A stretch of DNA of 64,000 nt from AP-15 sp963774345 (lineage in GTDB: Bacteria > Pseudomonadota > Alphaproteobacteria > ATCC43930 > CGMCC-115725). Where the stretch lies: the NCBI GenBank assembly GCA_963774345.1, contig CAVZFB010000039.1, positions 124,001 to 188,000 on the forward strand. Reading direction: 5' to 3'. Below the pieces are notes generated by a model. That model was given only the letters and a program-made list of their open reading frames with translations, searched no databases and was not told the DNA's origin. Below are positions 42,643-51,205 of this stretch, in pieces (the stretch's first letter is position 1; each line of letters opens with the position of its first letter). A program made the position numbers and the translations under genes.

Positions 42643-43197
42643 CTACGGGGATGTGGTTGGCGCTGCGGCCGATCCTGCGTCCAGCGCCTCGCGCAATGCG
42701 CGCCAGTGGCCGAGTTTGGCGGCGAAGTCGAGGCGGGCATGAGCGGGACTCGTCGACGGCAATACCAGATAGGCGAGGTTCGGACGGCGCGGGAAATGGC
42801 GATCATGGAGCCGCCGCGCGCCGGTGCCGTTGAAGGCGACGGCGCGGATCAGCGGATGAGTGTCGAGCAGCTGGTCGATGGCGTTCGGCTGCTCCCGGCG
42901 GATCGTCGCGTCGGCGCTGGCCTCGCGCTCGCCGACCGCGCACACGTCCCACAGCGCCACCCGCTGCGCCATTGCGAGGTCCAGCTTTGCCCGATATTCG
43001 GCGGCTGGAGCGGCGTCGAACAGGGCGAACAGGATCGGCCAGAACAGGTTGCGCGGATGGGCGTAGTATTCTTGGCGGCGCAAGGATTCCTCGCCGGGCA
43101 GAGTGCCGAGCACCAGCACCCGCGCCTGCCCGTCGACGACCGGTGGAAAGCTGCGCTTGGCCGGGGCGGCTGCGGCGAGGTCGAGCGCCGTCCTCAC
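42643..43197 (-). CDS. DNA-deoxyinosine glycosylase (hypoxanthine-DNA glycosylase, UDG superfamily)
   Basis: A 184-residue protein with the family signature VLVLGTLPGEESLRRQEYYAHPRNLFWPILFALF, then VALWDVCAVGEREASADATIRREQPNAIDQLL, AVAFNGTGARRLH and YLVLPSTSPAHARLDFAAKLGHW. It removes hypoxanthine (deaminated adenine) from DNA. The GTG at 43197 overlaps the upstream stop (GTGA) and begins just before the conserved domain. Translational coupling to an aspartoacylase-like gene is unexpected for a repair enzyme. Confidence 0.85.
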   Translation of the reverse strand: MRTALDLAAAAPAKRSFPPVVDGQARVLVLGTLPGEESLRRQEYYAHPRNLFWPILFALFDAAPAAEYRAKLDLAMAQRVALWDVCAVGEREASADATIRREQPNAIDQLLDTHPLIRAVAFNGTGARRLHDRHFPRRPNLAYLVLPSTSPAHARLDFAAKLGHWRALREALDAGSAAAPTTSP

Positions 43198-44153
43198 CCG
43201 ACAAAGCGGCCGAGGCGAACCGCCGTGTGCCCCTTGGCGAGCCGACGCGAGGGCATGATCAGCACGCAATCGTCGTAAGGGGTGCGCACCTCGCGCCCAT
43301 TGTCGCGGCCGATCAGGGTCCCCTTTGGCGACAGCACTTCGAGCCCGCGAAAATCGTCGACAAATTCGAACTTGTCGCTGGCGATCGCGACCGCTTCGGT
43401 CACCTCGATGATTCGCTGCTGCGGATACATGTCGAAATCCGGCCCGGCGATCGGCGCGGCGTCATCACGAGTCAGGACGCCCACGGCGATCAGAAAGCGC
43501 AGCATGACGTCGGTCGCAACCTCGGCGGCACGGTTTTGCCAATGCTGCCCGGCCTCGATTAGCAGCGCCGTCTTGGGCGATGCGGGATCGCCAAAGGGGC
43601 CATAGTCGCGCATCCGCTTTCCCGCGGCGTGGCCGACATCGCACATGATCAGCTCGGGGATCCCGACCTGGCGGGCCAGCGCCACCGAGCGGTCGAGGGT
43701 GCCGGCCAGCATCAAGGGCGCGGTCGCATATTGCATCGAGTGGATGTCGAGCAGGAAATCGGCGGCGTCGACAAACGGGCGCAAGCTCCGGGCGCGGGCA
43801 AGTTCGATCGATTGGCGCGGGCCGTCGAGGGTCGCTTCGTCCCACAGCCGATTGAAATCCTCGTCGACAAAGCGCGAGACAACCGGATAGCGCGGATCGA
43901 AACTGCGATAGGCGGCGACATTGTCGAAGGCTAGGGTCAGCCGTCCCCGGCGCGGCCGTAGCCCGGCGCGGAACAGCCGGTCGAGGGCGATGGCCCCGCA
44001 GATCTCGTTGCCATGGGTTAGTGCCGTAACCAGCACATGCGGCCCCGAAACGCCGCTGTCGAAGGTCGTGACATAATCGACCCCGGTGTTGCCGGCACGA
44101 TAGGGCTCGATATAGGGTGGGGTTAGCTCGACGGCGTAGTTCGGCTCGGCCAC
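43194..44153 (-). CDS. Succinylglutamate desuccinylase/aspartoacylase family metallo-hydrolase
   Basis: The 319-residue protein has the M14-like zinc site: VLVTALTHGNEICGAIALDRLF (His and Glu of HGNE) and the third ligand in FLLDIHSMQYA. PVVSRFVDEDFNRLWDE carries the substrate-binding Asn-Arg (D-x-N-R) pair. It cleaves an N-acyl group from an amino acid or related amide. It starts 11 bp after the argE-like gene and ends overlapping the glycosylase gene. Confidence 0.88.
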   Translation of the reverse strand: MAEPNYAVELTPPYIEPYRAGNTGVDYVTTFDSGVSGPHVLVTALTHGNEICGAIALDRLFRAGLRPRRGRLTLAFDNVAAYRSFDPRYPVVSRFVDEDFNRLWDEATLDGPRQSIELARARSLRPFVDAADFLLDIHSMQYATAPLMLAGTLDRSVALARQVGIPELIMCDVGHAAGKRMRDYGPFGDPASPKTALLIEAGQHWQNRAAEVATDVMLRFLIAVGVLTRDDAAPIAGPDFDMYPQQRIIEVTEAVAIASDKFEFVDDFRGLEVLSPKGTLIGRDNGREVRTPYDDCVLIMPSRRLAKGHTAVRLGRFVG

Positions 44154-44164
44154 AAAGCGCTCCC

Positions 44165-45328
44165 TTAGGCGACGACACTGTCAAAGATGCGGGCGATAAA
44201 CCGCTCGCACTGGGCGATCTGATCGAGATCGATGAATTCGTCGGGCTTATGCGCCTGCTCGATCGAGCCCGGTCCACAGACGACGGTCGGGATGCCGGCC
44301 TGCTGAAACAGCCCACCCTCCGTTCCGAAACTTACCTTGGCCGTGCCGTTCGCCCCGGTCAGCGCGGCGACGAACCGGGTGATCTCGGCATCGTCGGCGG
44401 TATCGAGACCGGGAAAGGCGCTCAGTTCCTCAAACTCGATTGCCGCCTCCGCGCGGATCGCCTGCATTTCCGGCAGCAGCCGGTTTTCGGCGAAAGCGCG
44501 CAGCTCGCTGATCCCGGCATCAGGGTCCTCGCCGGGCAGCAGACGAAACTCAAAATCGAAGCTGCAGTCCTTGGGCACGATATTGAGCGCGGTTCCGCCA
44601 TGGATCACGCCGGTCTGGATCGTCGTATAAGCAGGCGTGTATTCCGGATCGAACGGACCCGCATCGCGACGGCGCCGCGCCATCGCCTTGAGGAGAGCGA
44701 CGAGCTCGGCCGCGGCTTCGATCGCGTTGACCCCGAGATGCGCCAGGGCCGAGTGGCACTCGAACCCGTGCACCCGACAGCGAAAGCTGCGCTTGCCTTT
44801 GTGGCCGGTCACCGGCTGCATCATCGTCGGCTCGCCGACGATGCACAGACGTGGCCGGTCCGGGCGCTCGGCGATCGCCGCGATCAGCCGGCGCGCGCCG
44901 CGGCAGCCGACCTCCTCATCATAGGAAAAGGCGAGGTGCAGCGGAATCCGCAACGGACGCGCAGCCAGCCGCGGCAGCAGCGTCAGAATTACGGCGATAA
45001 AACTCTTCATGTCGGCGGTGCCGCGGCCGAACAGCTTGCCGTCCTTGGCGAGCACCGTGAACGGGTCGCTGTGCCAATCCTGGCCGTCGACCGGAACCAC
45101 GTCGGTGTGGCCCGACAGCATGATCCCGCCGATCCCGGGTGGTCCAAGCTTGGCGTAGAGATTGGCCTTGTTGCCAGTCTCGTCGAAGACCAGCTCGCTG
45201 GGAACGCCGTGGCTCTCGAGGTAGCTCCGCACAAACTCGATCAACGCAAGGTTCGAGCCTCGGCTCGTCGTGTCGAAGCCGACGAGCCGGCGCACCATCT
45301 CGATGCTCTCGATCGCCACTGTAGTCAT
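44165..45328 (-). CDS. argE: Acetylornithine deacetylase (ArgE/M20 family)
   Basis: A 387-residue M20 metallopeptidase: IGGIMLSGHTDVVPVDGQDW (first metal His and Asp), LFGRGTADMKSFIAVIL (bridging Asp), FSYDEEVGCRGARRLI (Glu pair), CIVGEPTMMQPVTGHKGKRSF, and EGGLFQQAGIPTVVCGPGSIEQAHKPDEFIDLDQI. It matches the alphaproteobacterial ArgE type that hydrolyses N-acetylornithine, though other N-acyl amino acids are possible given the deacylase neighbours. First gene of the leftward cluster. Confidence 0.9.
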   Translation of the reverse strand: MTTVAIESIEMVRRLVGFDTTSRGSNLALIEFVRSYLESHGVPSELVFDETGNKANLYAKLGPPGIGGIMLSGHTDVVPVDGQDWHSDPFTVLAKDGKLFGRGTADMKSFIAVILTLLPRLAARPLRIPLHLAFSYDEEVGCRGARRLIAAIAERPDRPRLCIVGEPTMMQPVTGHKGKRSFRCRVHGFECHSALAHLGVNAIEAAAELVALLKAMARRRRDAGPFDPEYTPAYTTIQTGVIHGGTALNIVPKDCSFDFEFRLLPGEDPDAGISELRAFAENRLLPEMQAIRAEAAIEFEELSAFPGLDTADDAEITRFVAALTGANGTAKVSFGTEGGLFQQAGIPTVVCGPGSIEQAHKPDEFIDLDQIAQCERFIARIFDSVVA

Positions 45329-45541
45329 CCTGCGAGGTTATGCTCAACCGCGGCGCGGCGCCATAGACACCGCGGATCGTCCCAGCTTGCCCAGCGGCCG
45401 CGCTATCCGTAGATTTGCTTCAGCAGAGGGCAACAGGCATTTTCCTTATACCGTTCGCCCACTCCAGCCTATCCGTGGGTGCGTAATGCTCGACGAATTC
45501 GCCGGTCTGGTTCTAGAACATCTCCGGGTCATGAGGGCGAC

Positions 45542-45607
45542 ATGGCTGATCGCGGCGAGATCGAGCAGCGGTTGGAATTGCTCGAAGCGGCGAGCCTGAT
45601 CGGATGA
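45542..45607 (+). CDS. Possible 21-residue leader ORF
   Basis: ATG 45542 encodes MADRGEIEQRLELLEAASLIG and stops at 45605-45607, overlapping the ATG of the N-formylglutamate amidohydrolase gene (ATGA). The helix-forming, charged sequence and the overlap suggest translational coupling, but the ORF may be fortuitous. No ribosome site is convincing. Confidence 0.3.
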   Translation: MADRGEIEQRLELLEAASLIG

Positions 45608-46449
45608 GCCTCGAAATTCCCGGCGTGCTGTGGCGCCGCGACCCGGAGGCGGCGGAAGTGCCGCTCGTCTTCGACTCGCCGCATAGTGGTTCGCACTACC
45701 CCGAGGATTTCCGCTTTACCTGTGCGCTCGAAACCTTGCGCCGCGCCGAGGACGCTTATGTCGACGAGCTTTACACGGCGGCACCGGCCCATGGCGCCAC
45801 CTTGATCGGCGCGCTGTTTCCGCGCAGCTATCTCGACCCAAACCGTGCGGCCGACGACATCGACGAGGCGCTCTTAGAGGGTGAATGGCCGACCGCATTG
45901 AAGCCTTCGCATCCGACGCGCGCCGGACTGGGCCTCGTGCGCCGCGTCGCCCGGCCGAGTACGCCGATCTACGACCGCAAGCTGACGGTGGACGAGGTCC
46001 TGGCGCGGGTCGAACGCTGTCACGCCCCCTATCATCGCGTGCTCGACGAGGCCTGCAACCGGCTCCATGCCAAATTCGGCACGGTGTGGCACGTGAATTG
46101 CCATTCGATGCCATCGAAGCGGAGCGCCCGCGATGTCGGACGTCCGGCGGATTTCGTGCTTGGCGATCGCGACGGAACCACCTGCGCCAAGGAATTTACC
46201 GAGTTTGTCGCGAGCGTGCTGCGCCATCGGGGCTACGACGTGCGAATCAATGAAATCTACAAGGGTGTCGAGATTGTAAAACGCCAGGGCCGCCCAGCGG
46301 CCCGGCGGCACAGCCTGCAGATTGAGGTCGACCGCGCGCTCTACATGGATCAGAAAACAATGGAAAAGACGCCCGGCTTTGCGCGGTTGCAGGCCGATAT
46401 CACCCATCTGATCGCGGCGCTCGGCGAGTTTGCAGAGACCCAACGATGA
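45604..46449 (+). CDS. N-formylglutamate amidohydrolase family protein
   Basis: A 281-residue protein with VPLVFDSPHSGSHYPEDF, RRAEDAYVDELYTAAPAHGATLIGALFPRSYLDPNRA, WHVNCHSMPSK, and DFVLGDRDGTTCAKEFTEFV, all standard for the HutG-type N-formylglutamate amidohydrolase fold. Canonical activity is the last step of one histidine degradation route, but no hut genes are nearby. It overlaps the TauD-type dioxygenase gene by four bases. Confidence 0.9.
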   Translation: MSLEIPGVLWRRDPEAAEVPLVFDSPHSGSHYPEDFRFTCALETLRRAEDAYVDELYTAAPAHGATLIGALFPRSYLDPNRAADDIDEALLEGEWPTALKPSHPTRAGLGLVRRVARPSTPIYDRKLTVDEVLARVERCHAPYHRVLDEACNRLHAKFGTVWHVNCHSMPSKRSARDVGRPADFVLGDRDGTTCAKEFTEFVASVLRHRGYDVRINEIYKGVEIVKRQGRPAARRHSLQIEVDRALYMDQKTMEKTPGFARLQADITHLIAALGEFAETQR

Positions 46450-47333
46450 GCGTGGCGACGTCGATCGTCATGCACCCGCTCCACCCGCCGTTCGTCGCCG
46501 AAATCAGCGGAGTTGACAGCGGCCGGCCACTGAAGCCGGAAGCCGCGCACGGAATCGCGCAGGCGATCGACCGCCATGCGCTGCTGGTCCTGCGCGATCA
46601 GAATCTCGATGACGAGCGTCAGCTGGCCTTTGCCGGCAATTTCGGCGAGATCGAGGCGCCGCGCAGCGCCCGCGGCGTAACCAAGCGCCGGCTGCGCCCC
46701 GAAATCTCCGACATCTCGAATCTTGACGAGAACAACAGGCTGCGCGCCGCGGACGATCCGCGTCGCTTCGACCAGCTCGGCAACCGGCTGTGGCATACCG
46801 ACGGCTCGTTTCGCCGCGTTCCCGCTGCTCTCTCGATGCTCTACGCGCATCGCGTGCCGGCGAATGGCGGGGAGACCGAGTTCGCTGATCTGCGCGCAGC
46901 CTGGGACGCGTTGCCCGAGAAGACCAAGGAGCAGATTGACGGGCTCGTCGCACTGCACGACATCGCCTATTCGCGCGCCCAGATCGGCTTCACCGATTTG
47001 CTGTTCGGCGAGCGCGAGGTATTGCCGGCGGTGCCGCAGCGCGTCGTCCGCGTTCATCCGGGCTCCAAGCGCAAGACGCTCTACCTTGCCGCACATGCCT
47101 CGCATATCGTCGGCATGCCAGTGCCGGAAGGCCGCCTGTTGCTGCGCGACCTGATCGAGTTCGCGACAGAGCGCCGGTTTGTCTACCGGCATGTCTGGCG
47201 GCAGGGCGACTTGGTGATCTGGGATAATCGCTGCACGATGCATCGCGGCCGGCCGTTCGACGAAAGCGAGACCCGCGATCTACGCCGGGTGACGACCCGC
47301 GATGTGGCTTCGACCCTCGACCAAGTGGCCTAA
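46446..47333 (+). CDS. TauD/TfdA family Fe(II)/2-oxoglutarate dioxygenase
   Basis: A 295-residue dioxygenase: facial triad His and Asp in LGNRLWHTDGSFRRVPAALSML, distal His in LVIWDNRCTMHRGRPFDESETRDLRRVT, with the 2-oxoglutarate Arg in the same segment. GGETEFADLRAAWDAL and RVVRVHPGSKRKTLYL are typical of the TfdA branch, which cleaves aryloxyalkanoates or sulfonates. It is translationally coupled to the preceding amidohydrolase and followed by a flavin-binding-split-barrel gene 19 bp later. Confidence 0.92.
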   Translation: MSVATSIVMHPLHPPFVAEISGVDSGRPLKPEAAHGIAQAIDRHALLVLRDQNLDDERQLAFAGNFGEIEAPRSARGVTKRRLRPEISDISNLDENNRLRAADDPRRFDQLGNRLWHTDGSFRRVPAALSMLYAHRVPANGGETEFADLRAAWDALPEKTKEQIDGLVALHDIAYSRAQIGFTDLLFGEREVLPAVPQRVVRVHPGSKRKTLYLAAHASHIVGMPVPEGRLLLRDLIEFATERRFVYRHVWRQGDLVIWDNRCTMHRGRPFDESETRDLRRVTTRDVASTLDQVA

Positions 47334-47352
47334 CTTTCGGGAGGATTCCACG

Positions 47353-47790
47353 ATGGCAAACATTCCAACGGTCCTGCAATCGCACATCAACACCGCGTTT
47401 CCGGCGAATGTGTGCCTTGTCGGCAGCGTGCTACCCAATGGGTTCGCGCAGATCACTCCGCGCGGCGGGACAATGGTGTATGACGACACGCATATCGCGC
47501 TGTGGGAGCGCGGCAAAGGATCGACCAACGCCAACCTTGCCGACGGCACCGCGCTGACGGTTTACTTCCGAAAGCCGCAGTTGCGCGAGGAAGGCGTTCT
47601 GCCGAAGGGCGGCATCGCCCGGTTTTATGGCCGCGCCCATGTCCACAAATCCGGGCCGGTCTATGAGGAAGTGTGGCGGCGCCTCGTCCAGCCGGAGAAG
47701 GACCGTGATCCGCAAAAGAACGGCTACGCGGTATTGATCGACATCGAACGCGCCGAAGATCTAGACGGGCTGCCGCTAGCCCTCGACTGA
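47353..47790 (+). CDS. Pyridoxamine 5'-phosphate oxidase-like FMN-binding protein
   Basis: A 145-residue split-barrel protein (MANIPTVLQSHINTAFPANVCLVGSVLPNGFAQITPRGGTMVYDDTHIALWERG...). The pattern of strands, with LTVYFRKPQLREEG and GGIARFYGRAHVHKSGPVYEEVWRRL, fits the PNPOx-like superfamily whose members bind FMN, F420 or haem. GGGAGG upstream of ATG 47353 sets the start. It may serve the upstream dioxygenase-amidohydrolase pair. Confidence 0.82.
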   Translation: MANIPTVLQSHINTAFPANVCLVGSVLPNGFAQITPRGGTMVYDDTHIALWERGKGSTNANLADGTALTVYFRKPQLREEGVLPKGGIARFYGRAHVHKSGPVYEEVWRRLVQPEKDRDPQKNGYAVLIDIERAEDLDGLPLALD

Positions 47791-47836
47791 GCGCGAACAG
47801 TCAGCCCGGTTCATCGCGGCTCGGTTGGTCTGCCGG

Positions 47837-48682
47837 CTAGCGGGCCGCTGTCGCCTGGAGATTGATCAGCCGCCGCTCGGCGCCGGCCGCGCCGAGCACG
47901 AGGGCGTGTAAATACCATGCACGCGCCTCGGCCGGATCCCCGTACAGAATGCGAAGCGGGCTGAGGCGAAGGAAGGCCGGATCGTAAGTGGCACCCATCC
48001 CCAACGCCCCCCGCCCTTCCCCAACGTCCGCAGCACGCTGAAAGAGGAGGCGCGCTGCGGCAATGTCGCCTTTGCGAAAAGCGGCGTTGCCATGCGCCAA
48101 GAGCGCGCCGATCGCAGCTGCGGAGAGGTGCGGGCTCGTCGCTTGGGCGACCGCCGGCGGCGCCGCCGAGGGTTTCGCCGCCTGCTGGGCGGCTGCGGTG
48201 TCGGGCGGCGCCATCCGGGCCAAGGCCGCGACCACTGATCCGGTCGCCAGGTCAGCGATGCCGGAGGATGCCGCGCCAACGACTGCGGGTCGTACGTTCG
48301 CGGCGAAGATCGGCGGCCGCCCGCGCACTTCACCGGTATTACGCGCCGATGAGGCCGCGACCGGTAGCGCGGTTGGCGGGGTCGCCGGAGGTCGCGTTGC
48401 ATCCGCCGGGATTGGTGTTGCTTCGGCCGAGGCCGCTTGGGCTTCGCCGTACGCGCCTGCGGCGGGATGTTGGACCATCAGGCAGAAGCCGAGTCCGAAG
48501 AACACGCCGACCGTCGCGGCGGCAACCAGCGCCATCGAAATCGGGTAGATCATGGCGCCGAGAGGCAGCCGGACGACGCCGCCTCGCCGGGCTGGAAACG
48601 ACAGCGGCGCTAAAACCGCTTTCACCGGGTTGCGAGCCAACCGCTCTCCATGAGAGGAGGTCCTGAAGGTCTGGCCGAGCAT
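47837..48682 (-). CDS. Membrane-anchored Sel1/TPR-like repeat protein
   Basis: A protein of about 281 residues with one membrane helix (IYPISMALVAAATVGVFFGLGF) near residue 50, a long low-complexity Ala/Pro/Thr-rich linker, and a C-terminal repeat region (IGALLAHGNAAFRKGDIAAARLLFQRAADVG, GALGMGATYDPAFLRLSPL, GDPAEARAWYLHALVLGAAGAERRL) resembling Sel1/TPR helices. The role is unknown; such proteins often organise envelope complexes. ATG 48682 follows GGGAAGAGGG. It is divergent from accD. Confidence 0.7.
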   Translation of the reverse strand: MLGQTFRTSSHGERLARNPVKAVLAPLSFPARRGGVVRLPLGAMIYPISMALVAAATVGVFFGLGFCLMVQHPAAGAYGEAQAASAEATPIPADATRPPATPPTALPVAASSARNTGEVRGRPPIFAANVRPAVVGAASSGIADLATGSVVAALARMAPPDTAAAQQAAKPSAAPPAVAQATSPHLSAAAIGALLAHGNAAFRKGDIAAARLLFQRAADVGEGRGALGMGATYDPAFLRLSPLRILYGDPAEARAWYLHALVLGAAGAERRLINLQATAAR

Positions 48683-48865
48683 TTCCCTCTTCCCTGTCTC
48701 AGGCCTTGCCGTTGTTCCAGCGGAGGCAAACGCCGCTGTGCCATCGCCGCGCATTCCCAAAGAAGTGCCACAGCCCAGCGGTGCCCGCGCAACGGGTGCG
48801 AATGGTATTGCAGCGGCTCCCCGTTCGATACAATTTCAGCCGCGCAACACTCCACGAGTTCCGCC

Positions 48866-49759
48866 TTGGTCAACTGGTTAACCAATTTCGTCCTGCCAAA
48901 GATTCGGGCGGCCGTCAGCAAGAAGACGACACAAGACAATCTGTGGCAGAAATGCCCGGCCTGCGAGCACATGTTGTTTCATCGCGAACTCGAGGCCAGT
49001 CTCCATGTTTGCCGCAATTGCGGCCATCATTTGCGCATCGGCGCCGTTGAGCGGCTGCGGGTCCTGTTCGACGACGGCGTTTTTTCGCGAATCGAGCTGC
49101 CGAAGACCCTCGCCGATCCGCTGCATTTTCGCGACCGCCGGCGTTACACCGATCGGCTAAAGGAAGCGCAAACGAAGTATGAACCCGGCGGCGATGCGGT
49201 AGTCGTCGCCCATGGGCGAATCGACGGCCGCCCGGCCGTGGTTGCCGCGTTCGAGTTCGGGTTCATGGGCGGCTCGATGGGGTTGGCCGCGGGCGAGGCG
49301 TTGCTGGCCGCGGCCAAGCTCGCGGTGTTGCAGGAGGCGGCGCTGATTGCCGTCCCGGCCTCCGGCGGCGCGCGCATGCAGGAGGGCGTGCTGTCCCTAA
49401 TGCAGATGCCGCGCACGATCATCGCCGCCGAAATGGTCAAGGAAGCCGGGCTCCCCTACATCGTGCTGCTGACCGACCCAACGACCGGCGGCGTCTCGGC
49501 ATCCTTCGCGATGGTTGGCGATATCACTCTGGCCGAACCCGGCGCCGTTATCGGCTTTGCCGGCGCCCGGGTCATCGAGGAGACGATCCACGAAAAGCTG
49601 CCTGACGAGTTCCAGCGCGCCGAATACCTGCTCGATCACGGGATGGTCGACATGGTCGTGCCGCGCGGGGAACTGCGCGCGACGATCGGGCGCCTGCTCG
49701 GGTTGCTGCGCGAGCCGCAGCGGACAGAAATCGCTGCGCCGACCCCAGAGGCCGCATGA
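48866..49759 (+). CDS. accD: Acetyl-CoA carboxylase carboxyltransferase subunit beta
   Basis: The product of about 297 residues starts LVNWLTNFVLPKIRA and has the four-Cys zinc ribbon KCPACEHMLFHRELEASLHVCRNC. The carboxyltransferase core follows (VVVAHGRIDGRPAVVAAFEFGFMGGSMG, VPASGGARMQEGVLSLMQM, LTDPTTGGVSASFAMVGD, EPGAVIGFAGARVIEET). It transfers CO2 from biotin to acetyl-CoA in fatty acid synthesis. The start is probably TTG 48866, as no ATG or GTG fits. It overlaps folC by four bases. Confidence 0.95.
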   Translation: MVNWLTNFVLPKIRAAVSKKTTQDNLWQKCPACEHMLFHRELEASLHVCRNCGHHLRIGAVERLRVLFDDGVFSRIELPKTLADPLHFRDRRRYTDRLKEAQTKYEPGGDAVVVAHGRIDGRPAVVAAFEFGFMGGSMGLAAGEALLAAAKLAVLQEAALIAVPASGGARMQEGVLSLMQMPRTIIAAEMVKEAGLPYIVLLTDPTTGGVSASFAMVGDITLAEPGAVIGFAGARVIEETIHEKLPDEFQRAEYLLDHGMVDMVVPRGELRATIGRLLGLLREPQRTEIAAPTPEAA

Positions 49760-51042
49760 GCGTGTCGACCAGCGACATCGTGTTGGCCCGGCTGACTCGG
49801 CTGCATCCGAAACTCATCGACCTGTCCTTGGGCCGGATCGAGGGGTTGCTCGCGGCGCTCGGCGACCCGCACGAACATCTGCCGCCGGTGATCCATGTCG
49901 CCGGCACCAACGGCAAGGGCTCGACGGTGGCGACGATGCGCGCCTGCCTCGAAGCCGGCGGCTGGCGCGTCCACGCCTATATCTCGCCGCACCTGGTGCG
50001 CTTTCACGAGCGCGTCCGGCTGGCCGGCAAGCTTATCGAGGAAGACCGGCTAATCGACCTGCTCGAGGAATGCGAGCGCGCCAATCGCGGGGCGCCGATC
50101 ACCTATTTCGAAATTACCAGCGCGGCGGCGTTTCTCGCCTTTGCCCGCACCCCGGCAGACATCGTGCTGCTCGAAACCGGGCTCGGCGGCCGGCTCGACG
50201 CGACCAACGTGATCCGCCACCCGGCGGCGACCGCAATCACCCCGATATCGCTCGACCATCAAGCCTTTCTCGGCGACACGATTGCCGCGATCGCCGGCGA
50301 AAAGGCCGGCATCCTGAAGACCGGTGCACCGGCGATCATCGGCCCTCAACCATCCGAGACGGCTTCTGTCATCGCAGCCCGCGCCGCGGCGGTTGCGGCT
50401 CCCCTCTACCGCTTCGGGAGGGAGTGGCATTGCGAAGCAACCGCCGACGGCATGCGCTACGAGGGGCCGCGCTGGCATCTCGATCTGCCGCGCCCGTCAT
50501 TGCTCGGCGCGCATCAGATCGCCAATTCCGGAACCGCGATCGCCTGTCTCGAACAGCTCCCGGGCTTCCGCCTGTCGCGCGAGACGATCGCCGACGGCTT
50601 GCGCCACATCGAGTGGCCGGCGCGCCTGCAGCGCCTGACCCACGGACCGTTGGTCGAAATGATGCCGCGAGATTGGGAACTCTGGCTCGACGGCGGTCAC
50701 AACCCCGGCGCCGGCGAGGTGGTGGCCGAAGCAGTCTCAAACTGGGCCGCCTGTCCGCTCTACCTAGTGGTCGGCATGCTGAATACCAAGAACGCCGCCG
50801 GCTTCCTCGGCCCCATCGCCCCGCACGCTCGCGCCTTATGGGCCGTCACGATCCCCGGAGAAGAAAACCCGCTCCCAGCGCCCGCCATCGCCGCCGCCGC
50901 CAATTCGGTCGGGCTTTCCGCCCACGAGTCGCCCTCGGTCGCGGCGGCCCTCAACGTGATCACGGCCGACCCGACCCCCGCCCGTATCCTGATCTGCGGC
51001 TCCCTCCACCTCGCCGGCAGGGTGCTTGCCGAAAACCGCTGA
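49756..51042 (+). CDS. folC: Bifunctional folylpolyglutamate synthase/dihydrofolate synthase
   Basis: A 428-residue Mur-ligase-fold enzyme: IHVAGTNGKGSTVATMRACLEAGG (P-loop), SPHLVRFHERVRL, ETGLGGRLDATNVI, ITPISLDHQAFLGDTIAAIAGEKAGILK, and LWLDGGHNPGAG in the C-terminal domain. It adds glutamate to dihydropteroate and folates. accD-folC coupling (ATGA overlap) is standard in alphaproteobacteria and other proteobacteria. Confidence 0.96.
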   Translation: MSVSTSDIVLARLTRLHPKLIDLSLGRIEGLLAALGDPHEHLPPVIHVAGTNGKGSTVATMRACLEAGGWRVHAYISPHLVRFHERVRLAGKLIEEDRLIDLLEECERANRGAPITYFEITSAAAFLAFARTPADIVLLETGLGGRLDATNVIRHPAATAITPISLDHQAFLGDTIAAIAGEKAGILKTGAPAIIGPQPSETASVIAARAAAVAAPLYRFGREWHCEATADGMRYEGPRWHLDLPRPSLLGAHQIANSGTAIACLEQLPGFRLSRETIADGLRHIEWPARLQRLTHGPLVEMMPRDWELWLDGGHNPGAGEVVAEAVSNWAACPLYLVVGMLNTKNAAGFLGPIAPHARALWAVTIPGEENPLPAPAIAAAANSVGLSAHESPSVAAALNVITADPTPARILICGSLHLAGRVLAENR

Positions 51043-51205
51043 TTGGAGGTGATCCCGGCGCGATATTGAATGGCGGCTGCCGGACCCACTTCGGGCCCTT
51101 AGACTGTCGCCTTGACCCGCCGTCACGAGATAAAAAAGAGATCTTTTCCGCCCGCGCGGCGGTCTGCGTCGCTATCTTGTCCGGATAAAATACGGGGAGA
51201 CGCGC

